Source: Chryseobacterium panacisoli (GTDB lineage: Bacteria; Bacteroidota; Bacteroidia; Flavobacteriales; Weeksellaceae). From it: a stretch of 64,000 bases of DNA. Under the pieces are notes generated by a model. The model was not told where the DNA came from, did no database searches, and worked only from the letters and a program-made list of their open reading frames with translations. The translations under genes and the position numbers were made by a program. Location: the NCBI RefSeq assembly GCF_008274625.1, contig NZ_VTRU01000001.1, positions 62,001 through 126,000 of the forward strand, read 5' to 3'. Below, in pieces: positions 1 through 8,899 of this stretch; position 1 is the stretch's first letter, and every line of letters begins with the position of its first letter.

Positions 1-1033
1 TTGGCAAGCAGGTCTTTTTTCAGATCCTCATTAGAAGTATGGTAATAATGCTGAAAGATAGCTTTATCATTTTCCAGAAGTTCTTCTTGTACTTTTTTCA
101 GTTCATTTTCAAGATCAGGAATAAGTCTTCCGGCATCTTTTGCTTTGTAAAGGTTGCCATCGAATCTGAAGGTTTTTATTTCTTTCGGATAGGAAGCCAG
201 GTATTGCAGAGTCTGTATATCACTCTCTATTCCGGATTTCTCGTAGACTAAAGATACTTTTTTGTCACTGAAAAAATCGGTAGTTTGATGAGATGATTTT
301 TGAAAAGAAAATTTGAAATACTTTTAAGTACTGATTGAAATGCATTGATGAAACTGACCGATATCAGGCCAAAAATTTTAAAAACAGCATTGCCTCCCGA
401 AAATTCCAATATAAAATTTTCATATTCTTTATTATTGTAAACGGTTTCAAATATTATTTTTTCAGCCTGATTCACATATCCGCCTACCTTCATGCTTTTT
501 TGAGAGAAATGCCCAAACTCATGGGCTAAAATGGATCTTAATTCTCCTATACTGGTTGAATTGATAAGTCCAACCCCAATCGTCAGATTTTTCTTTACCG
601 GCAAAAACATACTCCAGAAAACAGAATTATAGCTTACACTGGCATTCACATCAGGTGAAAGAAAAACTTTTTGTGGAGCTTTTACGCTGGTTTCTGCTAC
701 AATTTCATCAATAATGGCAAATAGCTCAGGCTGGTGGGATCTGTTGACTTCTATCAGATGCCGCGTGCTGTAATGTGTCTTTTTGAAAATGAATTTAACA
801 AGAAATATAAATACAAAAACTCCAACACTCAATAATCCTGCTGCACCAAACACTGTAAAGTAATTGAGAGAAATACTTAAGAGTTTTATTGCTCCGTATC
901 CCAATAAGAATATCATCAGGAGAGAAGCGAGTATAAGTACCAGATAGATCAGAAAAAAAACTGAAATAGATACAATAGCAGAGATCAGCTTGGATTGATA
1001 AGCTGATGAAATTTTAGGCAGGTTATTAGTCAT
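1..1033 (-). pseudogene. M48-family membrane metallopeptidase, internally deleted and frameshifted, runs off left edge
   Basis: Reading leftward from the ATG at 1033, the first frame gives 261 codons: two hydrophobic segments (about residues 15-50 and 60-84), then the gluzincin zinc motif HEFGH at residues 171-175. The frame stops at 248. A second minus-strand frame is open from about 303 to base 1 and reads like the C-terminal part of the same family (VSLVYEKSGIESDIQTLQYL, then FRFDGNLYKAKDAGRLIPDL). From what I know of flavobacterial homologs, an EFHADE-type segment with the third zinc ligand and a long middle region should lie between the two parts. It is missing, and the junction is out of frame. 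I infer an inactivating deletion. The N-terminal 250 residues alone could still make a membrane protein but not an intact protease. Confidence 0.75.
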
Positions 1034-1044
1034 GTGTTTTTTTA

Positions 1045-1491
1045 TTAATATTTCTCTATCAGATAACGATACGCTTTCAGATATTTGTTGAATCTTTTAA
1101 TATCCTTTGGTGTAAGTTCTCTGTTTACTCTTCTGAGATCCATATTGTCACGAAGGTCGTTCAGCTTTACGGCAACAGAGAGCAGAGATCTTTCTGTTCT
1201 TTTAATGAAATCATCGTAATCTTCTTCCGGATCAAATTTGGTAAGACAGCTGATGGCAAAAATGATATATTCAGGAAACCCTTCAGACCTTAAATAATCC
1301 AGACTGAATTCTTCCGGATGGTCTTCTACTACATCATGCAGTACTCCAACGATTTTTTCGTCCAATGTTTTACCATAATTCATCACACGCATGACGTGTC
1401 CAATATAGGGAGCATGGTATTTATCGGTTTGTCCTTTATGGGCTTTGTCAGCAATTTTGATTGCTCTGTTCAGTAATTCTTCTTTTGTCAT
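1045..1491 (-). CDS. HD-domain phosphohydrolase-like protein (RelA/SpoT-type HD fold)
   Basis: 148 residues from the ATG at 1491. A longer reading from 1545 adds 18 hydrophobic codons that do not fit the family. The LHDVVED motif at about residues 51-57, with the upstream GHVMRV histidine, resembles the metal-binding HD site of RelA/SpoT-type hydrolase domains. There is no synthetase or TGS domain, so this is a short stand-alone HD protein. The substrate is unknown; (p)ppGpp hydrolysis is possible but not shown. It lies just downstream of the broken M48 gene start on the same strand, with an 11-base gap. Confidence 0.8.
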   Translation of the reverse strand: MTKEELLNRAIKIADKAHKGQTDKYHAPYIGHVMRVMNYGKTLDEKIVGVLHDVVEDHPEEFSLDYLRSEGFPEYIIFAISCLTKFDPEEDYDDFIKRTERSLLSVAVKLNDLRDNMDLRRVNRELTPKDIKRFNKYLKAYRYLIEKY

Positions 1492-1571
1492 TTCTAATGA
1501 AAAATAGAGTACAAAAATAAAAAATGCCTTAAAAAAATAAGACATTTTTATTAAGATTATTTCAATGTATT

Positions 1572-1907
1572 TTAAATACTTGTTTCATCTTCTACGTGAG
1601 CGTGTGGAGCATTGTTTTTTACAGATTCTATTCCGTTTTCCATGCCGTTATCAGATTCATACATCTGGCTGGTTCCTATGATCTGTCCGTTTCCTGCCTT
1701 AAGATTGAAATAACATCTGCCGTCTTTGGCTGTATTTCTTTCAAATTTTGAATCTTCCTGTGAGTAGGTTTTTACAGATCCTATTCCGTTTTCGCAGGAT
1801 GGCTTTGTGCTGTAGCCCTGGCTGGTTAAAATAACCTGTCCGTTTCCTGCTTTGAGGTTAAACTGAAAGTCTCCGTTTGTTCTTTTAGAGATAATAAATT
1901 TTCCCAT
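1572..1907 (-). CDS. YegP-like DUF1508 protein, two tandem domains
   Basis: 111 residues built from two copies of a roughly 50-residue unit. Each carries the phrase FNLKAGNGQ followed by I/V and TSQ (FNLKAGNGQVILTSQ and FNLKAGNGQIIGTSQ), then a GIxSVK strand. This is the DUF1508/YegP fold, a small beta-rich domain of unknown function common in Bacteroidota and proteobacteria. There is no signal peptide, so it is cytoplasmic. The short acidic C-terminal tail is not part of the repeat. Family assignment is firm; function is unknown. Confidence 0.88.
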   Translation of the reverse strand: MGKFIISKRTNGDFQFNLKAGNGQVILTSQGYSTKPSCENGIGSVKTYSQEDSKFERNTAKDGRCYFNLKAGNGQIIGTSQMYESDNGMENGIESVKNNAPHAHVEDETSI

Positions 1908-1936
1908 GTTTTATTGTTTTTTTGATTTGTGTTATA

Positions 1937-2251
1937 TTATTTAGATGGTATGAGCTTCTTTGAACTTACCTGAAGCTTGTCAGGTGTGATAGCGTTTAGA
2001 ATTTTGTATTGCGAGTAGTCCTTTGAAGGTTCTTTTAAAGCCAGATACATCATAGTATCGTTAGGCTTCTTAATCATCATTTTATAAAGTCCTGTCTGAG
2101 GCTGATTTGACTTCAACGCAGAGTATCCGGGGAATTTCCCTTTGCTGGCAATTTTTACGGTATCTGTTTTGGGAATGGGAATTAAGTTTTCCTTTTTTTG
2201 TGCCATCAGCGCAGCAGATAAAAGGAGTAGGGGAAATAATATGATTTTCAT
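1937..2251 (-). CDS. small exported protein of unknown function
   Basis: 104 residues beginning with a typical signal peptide: MK, a hydrophobic core rich in Leu, then ALMAQ with probable cleavage after LMA. The mature part is basic and hydrophilic (KTDTVKIASKGKFPGYSAL), with no cysteine and no motif I recognise. It is probably periplasmic or secreted. It lies 29 bases upstream of the YegP-like gene on the same strand and may share a transcript with it. Confidence 0.7.
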   Translation of the reverse strand: MKIILFPLLLLSAALMAQKKENLIPIPKTDTVKIASKGKFPGYSALKSNQPQTGLYKMMIKKPNDTMMYLALKEPSKDYSQYKILNAITPDKLQVSSKKLIPSK

Positions 2252-2353
2252 GTGTTATTTAATTTTTAAATAAAAATAATATTTTTTTTTGAATAAAAGC
2301 ACTGAATTTCAGTAAATTCAATGATAGTAAGAATCAATACACTGAAAAACAAA

Positions 2354-2376
2354 AGCGCCTCAGAAACTGAGACGCT
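2354..2376 (-). terminator. Rho-independent terminator after the acyl-CoA dehydrogenase
   Basis: Arms AGCGCCTCAG and CTGAGACGCT pair with one mismatch around an AAA loop. On the minus strand the hairpin is followed by TTTTGTTTTT. It lies 24 bases past the stop of the acyl-CoA dehydrogenase gene and closes the beta-oxidation operon. Confidence 0.85.
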
Positions 2377-2400
2377 AAATCAAATTTATGTTATTAAAGA

Positions 2401-4179
2401 CTAATAAGCTCCTTTTTCGATATAGTGAGCAGCCACTTTTTCAGTTAAAGCTACTACATTTGGATGGTTGGTATACTTTGTAAATCTTCTCAATCCGGAA
2501 AGCATCATTCTCTGCTCGTCTCCTTCAGCGAAAGAAACAATTCCTTCTTTAGCAGCAGAGATGATTTTTTCAACAGCTTTGTAAAGGTTAAGCTGTGCCA
2601 TAGCTGCTTCTACAGATTCAGGAGAGAAGTGTTTCTCTGCTCTTAATACTGCAGATTCTGCCATATAGATCTGGTTAAGAATTTCAGAAGCATTTAATAA
2701 TAAGTGCTGCTGTTTTTCAATATCCATCATGAATTTCTGAAGAGCAGCTCCGGAAACCATCAGGAATACTTTCTTAAGATTTGCTATAATTGCTTTTTCT
2801 TCACTCATGAATTCTGAGTAATCAGGAACTTCAAATGAAGGGATACCCATCAATTCTTTGCTGATTGCCATTGCAGGAGATAAAAGATCTAATTCACCTT
2901 TCATTGCTCTCTTGATAAGCATTCCTACAGCCAAAAGTCTGTTGATTTCGTTGGTACCTTCATAGATTCTACCAATTCTGGCATCTCTCCATGCAGATTC
3001 CATTGGTGTGTCTTCTGAGAATCCCATTCCTCCATAAATCTGGATTCCTTCATCCGCTGTATTTTGCGTAAGGTCAGAAACGAAAACTTTAAGGATAGAA
3101 GCTTCTACCGCAAATTCTTCAACACCTTTTAATTCAGCTTGTTGGTGATCCATTCCGCCAGCAACTAAGTCAGCAATTTTATCTTCAACATTTTTTGCCA
3201 AACGGTAAGAACCAGCTTCACTCACAAAAACTCCGGTTGACATTTCTGCAATTTTCTTTCTGATTGCTCCGAAAGTAGAAATAGAAACACCAAATTGCTT
3301 TCTTTCATTTGCATATTGAATAGAGTGGTTTAAAATTCTTCTTTGTCCGTCAAGATTTGCTGCAGCTAATTTAATTCTACCAACATTTAATGCATTCAAA
3401 GCGATTTTGAAACCATTGTTTCTTTCGCCTAACATATTTTCAACAGGAACTTTCATATCATTGAAGAAAACCTGACGAGTGGAAGAGGAACGAATCCCTA
3501 ATTTATGTTCTTCTTCACCAAATGTTAAACTGTCTGGATTTTCTAATTCTGAACGGTTGATCACAAAACCTGTAATGTTTTTATCATCATCAATTTTTGC
3601 GAATAATGTGAAAGTATCTGCAAAACCTGCATTGGAAATCCACATTTTTTGTCCGTTGATGATGTAATGTTTTCCGTCTTCAGATAATTTTGCTCTTGTT
3701 TTCCCTGAATTGGCATCAGATCCTGCATCCGGCTCAGTTAAACAATATGCTCCGAATTTTGTTCCGGTAGCTAAATCAGGAAGATATTTCTTTTTTAATT
3801 CTTCGCTTCCGTAAAGAAGAGTAGGAAGGGTTCCAATTCCGGTATGAGCTCCATAAGCTGTTGCCAATGAGCCGTTTCCTCCAGAAACATAATCACAAGC
3901 CAACATCGTGCTCACAAATCCCATTCCCAAACCTCCATATTCTTCAGGAACGGTAATCCCCAAAAGTCCCATTTCGCCCAACTGACGCATTGTTTTTTCG
4001 GTCAGTTCATAATCTTTTTTCTCAAAACGGTCATGATGTGGAATAACTTCTCTGTCAATAAATTCTTTAGCAGAATCACGAAGCATTTTTTGTTCTTCAC
4101 TCAGTTCTTCAAGACTGAAAATTTCGTTTGCAGGAATTTGTTTAATTAGGAATTCCCCACCTTTAAGTATATTGCTCAT
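2401..4179 (-). CDS. acyl-CoA dehydrogenase, long form with C-terminal extension
   Basis: 592 residues, longer than the roughly 380 of simple acyl-CoA dehydrogenases. The N-terminal 400 residues follow the family: LRDSAKEFIDREV helix, CLTEPDAGSD flavin-site motif, KMWISNAG, and the YEGTNEINRLL segment that carries the catalytic glutamate region. The last 180 residues form a helical extension as in the large membrane-associated acyl-CoA dehydrogenases. The enzyme should introduce the alpha-beta double bond in acyl-CoA with FAD. It is the last gene of a leftward operon with thiolase and the hydratase/dehydrogenase fusion, so fatty-acid degradation is the natural role. A terminator follows directly. 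Confidence 0.93.
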   Translation of the reverse strand: MSNILKGGEFLIKQIPANEIFSLEELSEEQKMLRDSAKEFIDREVIPHHDRFEKKDYELTEKTMRQLGEMGLLGITVPEEYGGLGMGFVSTMLACDYVSGGNGSLATAYGAHTGIGTLPTLLYGSEELKKKYLPDLATGTKFGAYCLTEPDAGSDANSGKTRAKLSEDGKHYIINGQKMWISNAGFADTFTLFAKIDDDKNITGFVINRSELENPDSLTFGEEEHKLGIRSSSTRQVFFNDMKVPVENMLGERNNGFKIALNALNVGRIKLAAANLDGQRRILNHSIQYANERKQFGVSISTFGAIRKKIAEMSTGVFVSEAGSYRLAKNVEDKIADLVAGGMDHQQAELKGVEEFAVEASILKVFVSDLTQNTADEGIQIYGGMGFSEDTPMESAWRDARIGRIYEGTNEINRLLAVGMLIKRAMKGELDLLSPAMAISKELMGIPSFEVPDYSEFMSEEKAIIANLKKVFLMVSGAALQKFMMDIEKQQHLLLNASEILNQIYMAESAVLRAEKHFSPESVEAAMAQLNLYKAVEKIISAAKEGIVSFAEGDEQRMMLSGLRRFTKYTNHPNVVALTEKVAAHYIEKGAY

Positions 4180-4229
4180 TTGTTATTATTTTAAATTTTA
4201 GATTATAAATTTTAAATTAGATTTTGTTG

Positions 4230-4587
4230 TTATAAATTTTCAGATGATGTTTTAATGATTTTAGTCAAAATATTAATGATCATTTCAATGTCTTTTAAAT
4301 ATGAATTGATCTCAATTTGAACAAGATTTGAAGAATCATAAAGTTTCAGCCAATATCTTGTTTCTCTCGCTTCTTTATTTGCAATAGAGAGCTTTGATAT
4401 AAAATCTTTTTTAGATTGAGCGGCTATGGCTTCTTCTACATTTGCTCCAATGGAAGTCCCAGAACGAAGAATTTGTTTTGATAAAATAAACTCGTTTTGA
4501 GATTTACACTTAGTATAAAATTTAAATTATTCTTAAGGCAAAATCAAAACTTTTTATTTGGATCAAATTGTCTTCTTTGAAACCCAT
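4230..4587 (-). pseudogene. four-helix-bundle (S23/IVP-type) protein, one-base frameshift
   Basis: From the ATG at 4587 the frame reads MGFKEDNLIQIKSFDFALRI and then meets stops. One base over, from about 4530, it continues with the family signature SKQILRSGTSIGANVEEA, then ANKEARETRYWLKLYD, and ends at the TAA at 4230-4232. One extra base in the A/T run near 4519-4531 breaks an otherwise complete gene of about 118 codons. These proteins are known from intervening sequences in 23S rRNA genes and are scattered in flavobacterial genomes; their function is unclear. The gene sits inside the fatty-acid operon. AT-rich sequences on its two sides (4186-4220 and 4588-4622) are near inverted copies of each other, built on ATTATAAATTTTA-type motifs. 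I infer a mobile or passenger cassette. Confidence 0.85.
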
Positions 4588-4623
4588 AGCATCTAAAATT
4601 TATAATTTAAAATCTATAATTAA

Positions 4624-5802
4624 TTAAAGAAGTTCAAAGATTGAAGCCGCTCCCTGTCCCGTTCCTACACACATAGAAACCATTCCATACTTGTTGCCGC
4701 GTCTTCTCATTTCGTCAAGAAGTTGAACCGTTAATTTTGTTCCGGTACAGCCAAGAGGGTGACCCAAAGCGATGGCTCCTCCGTTTACATTTAGAATATC
4801 AGGATTTAAGCCTAATTCTTTCTTAATGGCAACAGATTGTGATGCGAATGCCTCGTTTAATTCGATTAATTCAATATCTTTTAATTCTAAACCTGCCTGT
4901 TTCAATGCTTTTGGAATAGCGTAGATTGGTCCCATACCCATGATTCTTGGCTCTAATCCGGCTGCAGCATAAGCAACTAATCTTGCTTCAGGCTCCAAAC
5001 CTAATTCTTTTACCATTTCCTCACTCATTACCATTACAAAAGCTGCTCCGTCACTCATCTGAGAAGAGTTTCCGGCTGTTACGCTTCCTCCGTTGGCAAA
5101 TACAGGTCTTAATTTTGCTAATCCTTGTAATGAAGTATCAGCTCTAGGACCTTCATCTATTGAAAAATCAAACTTTTTAGTCTGTAGTTTCTGGTTTTCG
5201 TCAAGGAAATTATATTCTACAGGAATCGGAACAATCTGATTGGCAAATTTTCCTTCCTGATTTGCTTTTAAAGCCTTCATGTGAGATTCAAAAGCAAACT
5301 GATCCTGCTCTTCTCTCGTAATATTATACTGCTTTGCAACTTCTTCCGCAGTATAACCCATTCCCCAATAGTAATCCGGGTTTGTTTTTGCGATATCTGT
5401 CTCAGGGACAGGTTTGTAACCTCCCATCGGAATGTATGACATAGATTCAGTACCACCGGCGATAATACAATCTGCCATACCAGCCTGAATCTTTGCAGAA
5501 GCAATAGCAATGGCCTCACTTCCTGAAGCGCAATATCTGTTTACGGTAACTCCCGGAACTTTATCCGTATTTAATCCCATCAAAGAGATCAGACGTGCAA
5601 CGTTCAGTCCTTGTTCAGCTTCCGGCATTGCATTTCCTACGATAAGGTCATCAATTCTGTTTTTATCCAATTGTGGTAGCTCTGCCATTAATTTTTCAAT
5701 AACGGTAGCTGCCATGACATCAGGTCTTGTAAATCTTAAACTTCCTTTTGGAGCTTTTCCAACGGCAGTTCTGAAACCTTTTACTATATATGCTGTTTTC
5801 AT
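4624..5802 (-). CDS. acetyl-CoA C-acyltransferase (beta-ketothiolase)
   Basis: 392 residues, the normal length for thiolase II. The nucleophile is Cys91 in NRYCASGSEA. The His/Cys acid-base residues lie in NVNGGAIALGHPLGCTGT and SMCVGTGQGAA near the C-terminus, and NEAFASQ is also present. It cleaves 3-ketoacyl-CoA with CoA to give acetyl-CoA and a shortened acyl-CoA, the last step of each beta-oxidation round. It lies downstream of the hydratase/dehydrogenase fusion, with the transposase and its hairpins inserted between them. FadA-like by context. Confidence 0.95.
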   Translation of the reverse strand: MKTAYIVKGFRTAVGKAPKGSLRFTRPDVMAATVIEKLMAELPQLDKNRIDDLIVGNAMPEAEQGLNVARLISLMGLNTDKVPGVTVNRYCASGSEAIAIASAKIQAGMADCIIAGGTESMSYIPMGGYKPVPETDIAKTNPDYYWGMGYTAEEVAKQYNITREEQDQFAFESHMKALKANQEGKFANQIVPIPVEYNFLDENQKLQTKKFDFSIDEGPRADTSLQGLAKLRPVFANGGSVTAGNSSQMSDGAAFVMVMSEEMVKELGLEPEARLVAYAAAGLEPRIMGMGPIYAIPKALKQAGLELKDIELIELNEAFASQSVAIKKELGLNPDILNVNGGAIALGHPLGCTGTKLTVQLLDEMRRRGNKYGMVSMCVGTGQGAASIFELL

Positions 5803-5834
5803 TTTGTTTAATTAAATTATTTTTAGACTTTTTT

Positions 5835-5906
5835 GCCTCGTAGAGGTAAACTGTTCATAGTATTTGTTTATGCTTTCTTTGTGGAGCTCCGGAGGAGCGA
5901 TCTGTT
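5835..5906. repeat. left pair of REP-like hairpins flanking the transposase
   Basis: Two hairpins of identical design. At 5835-5847 a GCCTC/GAGGT stem encloses GTA, followed after three bases by CTGTT (5851-5855). At 5886-5898 a GCTCC/GGAGC stem encloses GGA, followed after three bases by CTGTT (5902-5906). Read on the minus strand each is AACAG, three bases, then a five-base stem with a three-base loop. They are inverted relative to the pair on the other side of the transposase gene. Confidence 0.85.
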
Positions 5907-6369
5907 AATTGTTAATCCATTCAAATATATATTTTGGATCATATTCAATTTCAAATTTTGACATAAAATCCAGATATTCTTCTCTAAAAGTTTTCTTTTT
6001 ATGATGTTTTTCCTGATTTAAAATATATTTTACAACAGAATCAACACTGCTTTTAGAATAAGAAAACGCTCCGTACCCTTCCTGCCAATTGAATTTTCCG
6101 TCTATCCATCCTTTTTCATTGATGAATTTTGAAGAACCCGCTTTAATATCCCTTACTAAATCTGAAACCGAAAGTGTAGGATTCATACTTACAAGAATAT
6201 GGACATGGTCCGGCATTGCAAAAACTGCGAATAATTTTTGGTTTCTATTGGACACAATACCTGTAATAAACTGATGTAATTCTTCTCTGTTTTCTTTTGA
6301 AATCAGATTTTGTCTTCCTTTTACAGCGAAAACAATTTGAATATAAATCTGAGTGTATGTGTTTGCCAT
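5905..6369 (-). CDS. REP-associated tyrosine transposase (RAYT, IS200-like Y1 family)
   Basis: 154 residues. The HUH motif is HVH in AMPDHVHILVSM (about residues 54-56). A tyrosine in VVKYILNQEKHH is the likely nucleophile, and YTQIYIQIVFAVKGR is the family N-terminus. Length fits single-copy RAYTs and IS200-type TnpA. Such enzymes nick single-stranded DNA and are linked to palindromic repeats, and four hairpins with a shared AACAG guide-like tag surround the gene. It lies between thiolase and the hydratase/dehydrogenase fusion, on the same strand, so it may be co-transcribed. The catalytic motifs look intact. Confidence 0.92.
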   Translation of the reverse strand: MANTYTQIYIQIVFAVKGRQNLISKENREELHQFITGIVSNRNQKLFAVFAMPDHVHILVSMNPTLSVSDLVRDIKAGSSKFINEKGWIDGKFNWQEGYGAFSYSKSSVDSVVKYILNQEKHHKKKTFREEYLDFMSKFEIEYDPKYIFEWINN

Positions 6370-6374
6370 AAATT

Positions 6375-6445
6375 AACAGGCCGCCTCTACGAGGCTTTCC
6401 AATTTCTTAAATTACTCATCTATTAACAGTTCGCTCCTACGGAGC
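6375..6445. repeat. right pair of REP-like hairpins flanking the transposase
   Basis: AACAG at 6375-6379, three bases, then GCCTC-TAC-GAGGC (6383-6395). Next AACAG at 6425-6429, three bases, then GCTCC-TAC-GGAGC (6433-6445). The spacing and stem sizes match the left pair exactly, in opposite orientation. The last hairpin ends seven bases before the stop of the upstream fusion gene. Confidence 0.88.
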
Positions 6446-6451
6446 TTCCCG

Positions 6452-8845
6452 TTAGTTTCTTAATGGTTTTCCGTTTTGCAGCATGTACTGAATTCTTTCC
6501 AAAGTTTTTCTTTCCCCACAAAGCTGCAGGAAGGTTTCTCTTTCAAGATTCAATAGATACTGTTCTGTTACAACTGTTGGTTCGGATAGATTTCCACCTA
6601 CCATTACGTTAGCTAGTTTATCAGCAATTTTCTTGTCGTGTGCAGAGATGAAGTTTCCGGTTAACATCTGGTCTGTTCCTACGTAGAACATTCCTAATGC
6701 ATCTTTACCAAGAACTTTTACTTTCTGTTCGATGGGTTGGGTATATCCTTGTTCTGCTAATAGTTTCGCTACTTTTTTAGCTTCAGCAATCTGTCTGTTT
6801 TTGCTTACGGAAACAATGTCTTTCCCTTTTTCAAGGATTCCCATGTCATAAGCTTCATAAGCAGAAGTAGCTACTTTACCCATTGCGATATTCATGAATG
6901 CATCACGAAGTCTGTTATTTTTAACATCATCGTTGTGGAATTCTCTGGAAGTTCTTAAAGTAAGTTCTTTAGTACCACCACCGCCAGGGATTACCCCAAC
7001 TCCGGTTTCTACGAGTCCGATATACGTTTCTGCGGCAGCAACCACTCTGTCAGCGTGCATTGTCATTTCGCATCCTCCACCTAAGGTCATTCCGTGAGGA
7101 GCAACTACTACAGGAATAGAGGAGTAGCGAACTCTCATCATTGATTTCTGGAAGTAAGCGATCGCCATATTCAAATCATCCCAATCCTGCTCAATAGCCA
7201 TCATAAGGATCATTGCAAGGTTGGCGCCTACAGAGAAATTAGCTCCCTGGTTTCCTACAACTAATCCGTCATATTCTTTTTCTGCTAAATCAACCGCTCT
7301 GTTTAATCCGTCAAGAACTTCACCTCCAAGAGAGTTCATTTTTGAACGGATCTCGAAGTTGATGATTCCGTCTCCTAAATCTTCAATTGCAGCACCAGAA
7401 TTGCTCCAGAGTGTTTTGTTTTTTCTGATATTATCTAAGATAATGAATGCATCCTGGCCTGGAATTTTATTGTATTCTCCTGAGTTTTTATCAACGTAAA
7501 TACTTTGTCCTTCATCATTTACCTTATAGAAAGTTTCTACATTTTTCACCCAGTCAGAAACTTCGTATCCTGCATCTTTTGCCAGTTCTATACCTTTGGC
7601 AACCCCTACAGCATCCCAGATTTCAAATGGTCCGTTTTCCCATCCGAAACCTGCTCTCATGGCATCGTCAATTTTATAAACTTCGTCAGAAATTTCAGGA
7701 ACTTTATGTGAAACGTAAGCGAATAATGCACCTAAAGATTTTCTGTATAATTCACCTGCCTTATCTTTACCTCCGATCAGAACTTTAAATCTGTCAATTG
7801 GTTTATCAATCGCTTTTGTTAATTCCAGTGTAGGGAATGATGATTTTCCTTGAAGTTCATACTCTAAAGTGTCAAGGTTTAATCCATGAATTTCAGATTT
7901 TCCCTCTGCATTTTTTACTTTTTTGTAAAAACCTTGTTCTGTTTTTGAACCCAGCCATTTATTATCCATCATTTTCTGGATATAAGAAGGAAGAGCAAAT
8001 ACATCATTGAAATCATTGGCTTCGGCACCGCTTTGACGAACTCCGTTGGCTACCATTACCAAAGTATCAAGACCTACAACATCAGCTGTTCTGAAAGTAG
8101 CAGATTTTGGACGTCCGATCACCGGACCTGTTAATTTATCAACATCAGAAACGGTAAGACCTAATTTCTGTACATTGTGAAGAAGGTCCATCATAGAGAA
8201 TACTCCGATTCTGTTGGCGATGAAAGCAGGAGTATCTTTGGCTAAAACAGTTGTTTTACCTAAGAATTTTGCTCCGTAGTTCATATAAAAATCAATGATC
8301 TCAGGAGCTGTATCATTGGTAGGGATAATCTCTAGAAGAGGAAGATATCTTACCGGGTTGAAGAAGTGTGTCCCTGCGAAGTACTTTTTGAAATCTTCGC
8401 TTCTTCCTTCAGTAAGGAAATGAATAGGAATACCGGATGTATTAGAAGAAATCAATGTTCCCGGTTTTCTGAACTGTTCAATCTTTTCATACACAGACTT
8501 CTTGATATCAAGTCTTTCTACTACCACTTCAATGATCCAGTCTGTGTTTTTTATTTTCGGAAGATCATCATCGAAGTTTCCGATTGTAATTCTGTCTGCA
8601 AACTTTGGTGAATAAAGAAGTGCAGGACTTGCTTTTTTAAGCTTTTCAAAGTTTTCGGAAGCAATTCTGTTTCTTACTACCTTGTCATCTTTGGTCAAAC
8701 CTTTTTTCTGTTCAGCTTCATTAAGTTCAAAAGGAACAATATCCAAGAGTGATACTTCAACACCGATGTTGGCGAAGTGAGCAGCGATACCGCTTCCCAT
8801 AATTCCTGAACCAAGAACCGTTACATGTTTGATTCTTCTTTTCAT
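6452..8845 (-). CDS. 3-hydroxyacyl-CoA dehydrogenase / enoyl-CoA hydratase fusion (FadB/FadJ-like)
   Basis: 797 residues. The dehydrogenase is N-terminal: Rossmann motif VTVLGSGIMGSGIAAHF at about residues 9-25, then SSNTSGIPI and HFFNPVRYLPLLEI. The hydratase/isomerase half is C-terminal, with MTLGGGCEMTMHADRVVAA and GLVETGVGVIPGGGGTKEL. This order is the reverse of E. coli FadB and FadJ but is common in Bacteroidota. It should hydrate enoyl-CoA and oxidise the 3-hydroxyacyl-CoA with NAD, feeding the thiolase downstream. It lies 54 bases downstream of the marR gene, in the same operon. Confidence 0.95.
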   Translation of the reverse strand: MKRRIKHVTVLGSGIMGSGIAAHFANIGVEVSLLDIVPFELNEAEQKKGLTKDDKVVRNRIASENFEKLKKASPALLYSPKFADRITIGNFDDDLPKIKNTDWIIEVVVERLDIKKSVYEKIEQFRKPGTLISSNTSGIPIHFLTEGRSEDFKKYFAGTHFFNPVRYLPLLEIIPTNDTAPEIIDFYMNYGAKFLGKTTVLAKDTPAFIANRIGVFSMMDLLHNVQKLGLTVSDVDKLTGPVIGRPKSATFRTADVVGLDTLVMVANGVRQSGAEANDFNDVFALPSYIQKMMDNKWLGSKTEQGFYKKVKNAEGKSEIHGLNLDTLEYELQGKSSFPTLELTKAIDKPIDRFKVLIGGKDKAGELYRKSLGALFAYVSHKVPEISDEVYKIDDAMRAGFGWENGPFEIWDAVGVAKGIELAKDAGYEVSDWVKNVETFYKVNDEGQSIYVDKNSGEYNKIPGQDAFIILDNIRKNKTLWSNSGAAIEDLGDGIINFEIRSKMNSLGGEVLDGLNRAVDLAEKEYDGLVVGNQGANFSVGANLAMILMMAIEQDWDDLNMAIAYFQKSMMRVRYSSIPVVVAPHGMTLGGGCEMTMHADRVVAAAETYIGLVETGVGVIPGGGGTKELTLRTSREFHNDDVKNNRLRDAFMNIAMGKVATSAYEAYDMGILEKGKDIVSVSKNRQIAEAKKVAKLLAEQGYTQPIEQKVKVLGKDALGMFYVGTDQMLTGNFISAHDKKIADKLANVMVGGNLSEPTVVTEQYLLNLERETFLQLCGERKTLERIQYMLQNGKPLRN

Positions 8846-8899
8846 ATGTAAATTTTTATTTTTATAAGATTATATGATACCCAAAGGTTTCATCATAAT

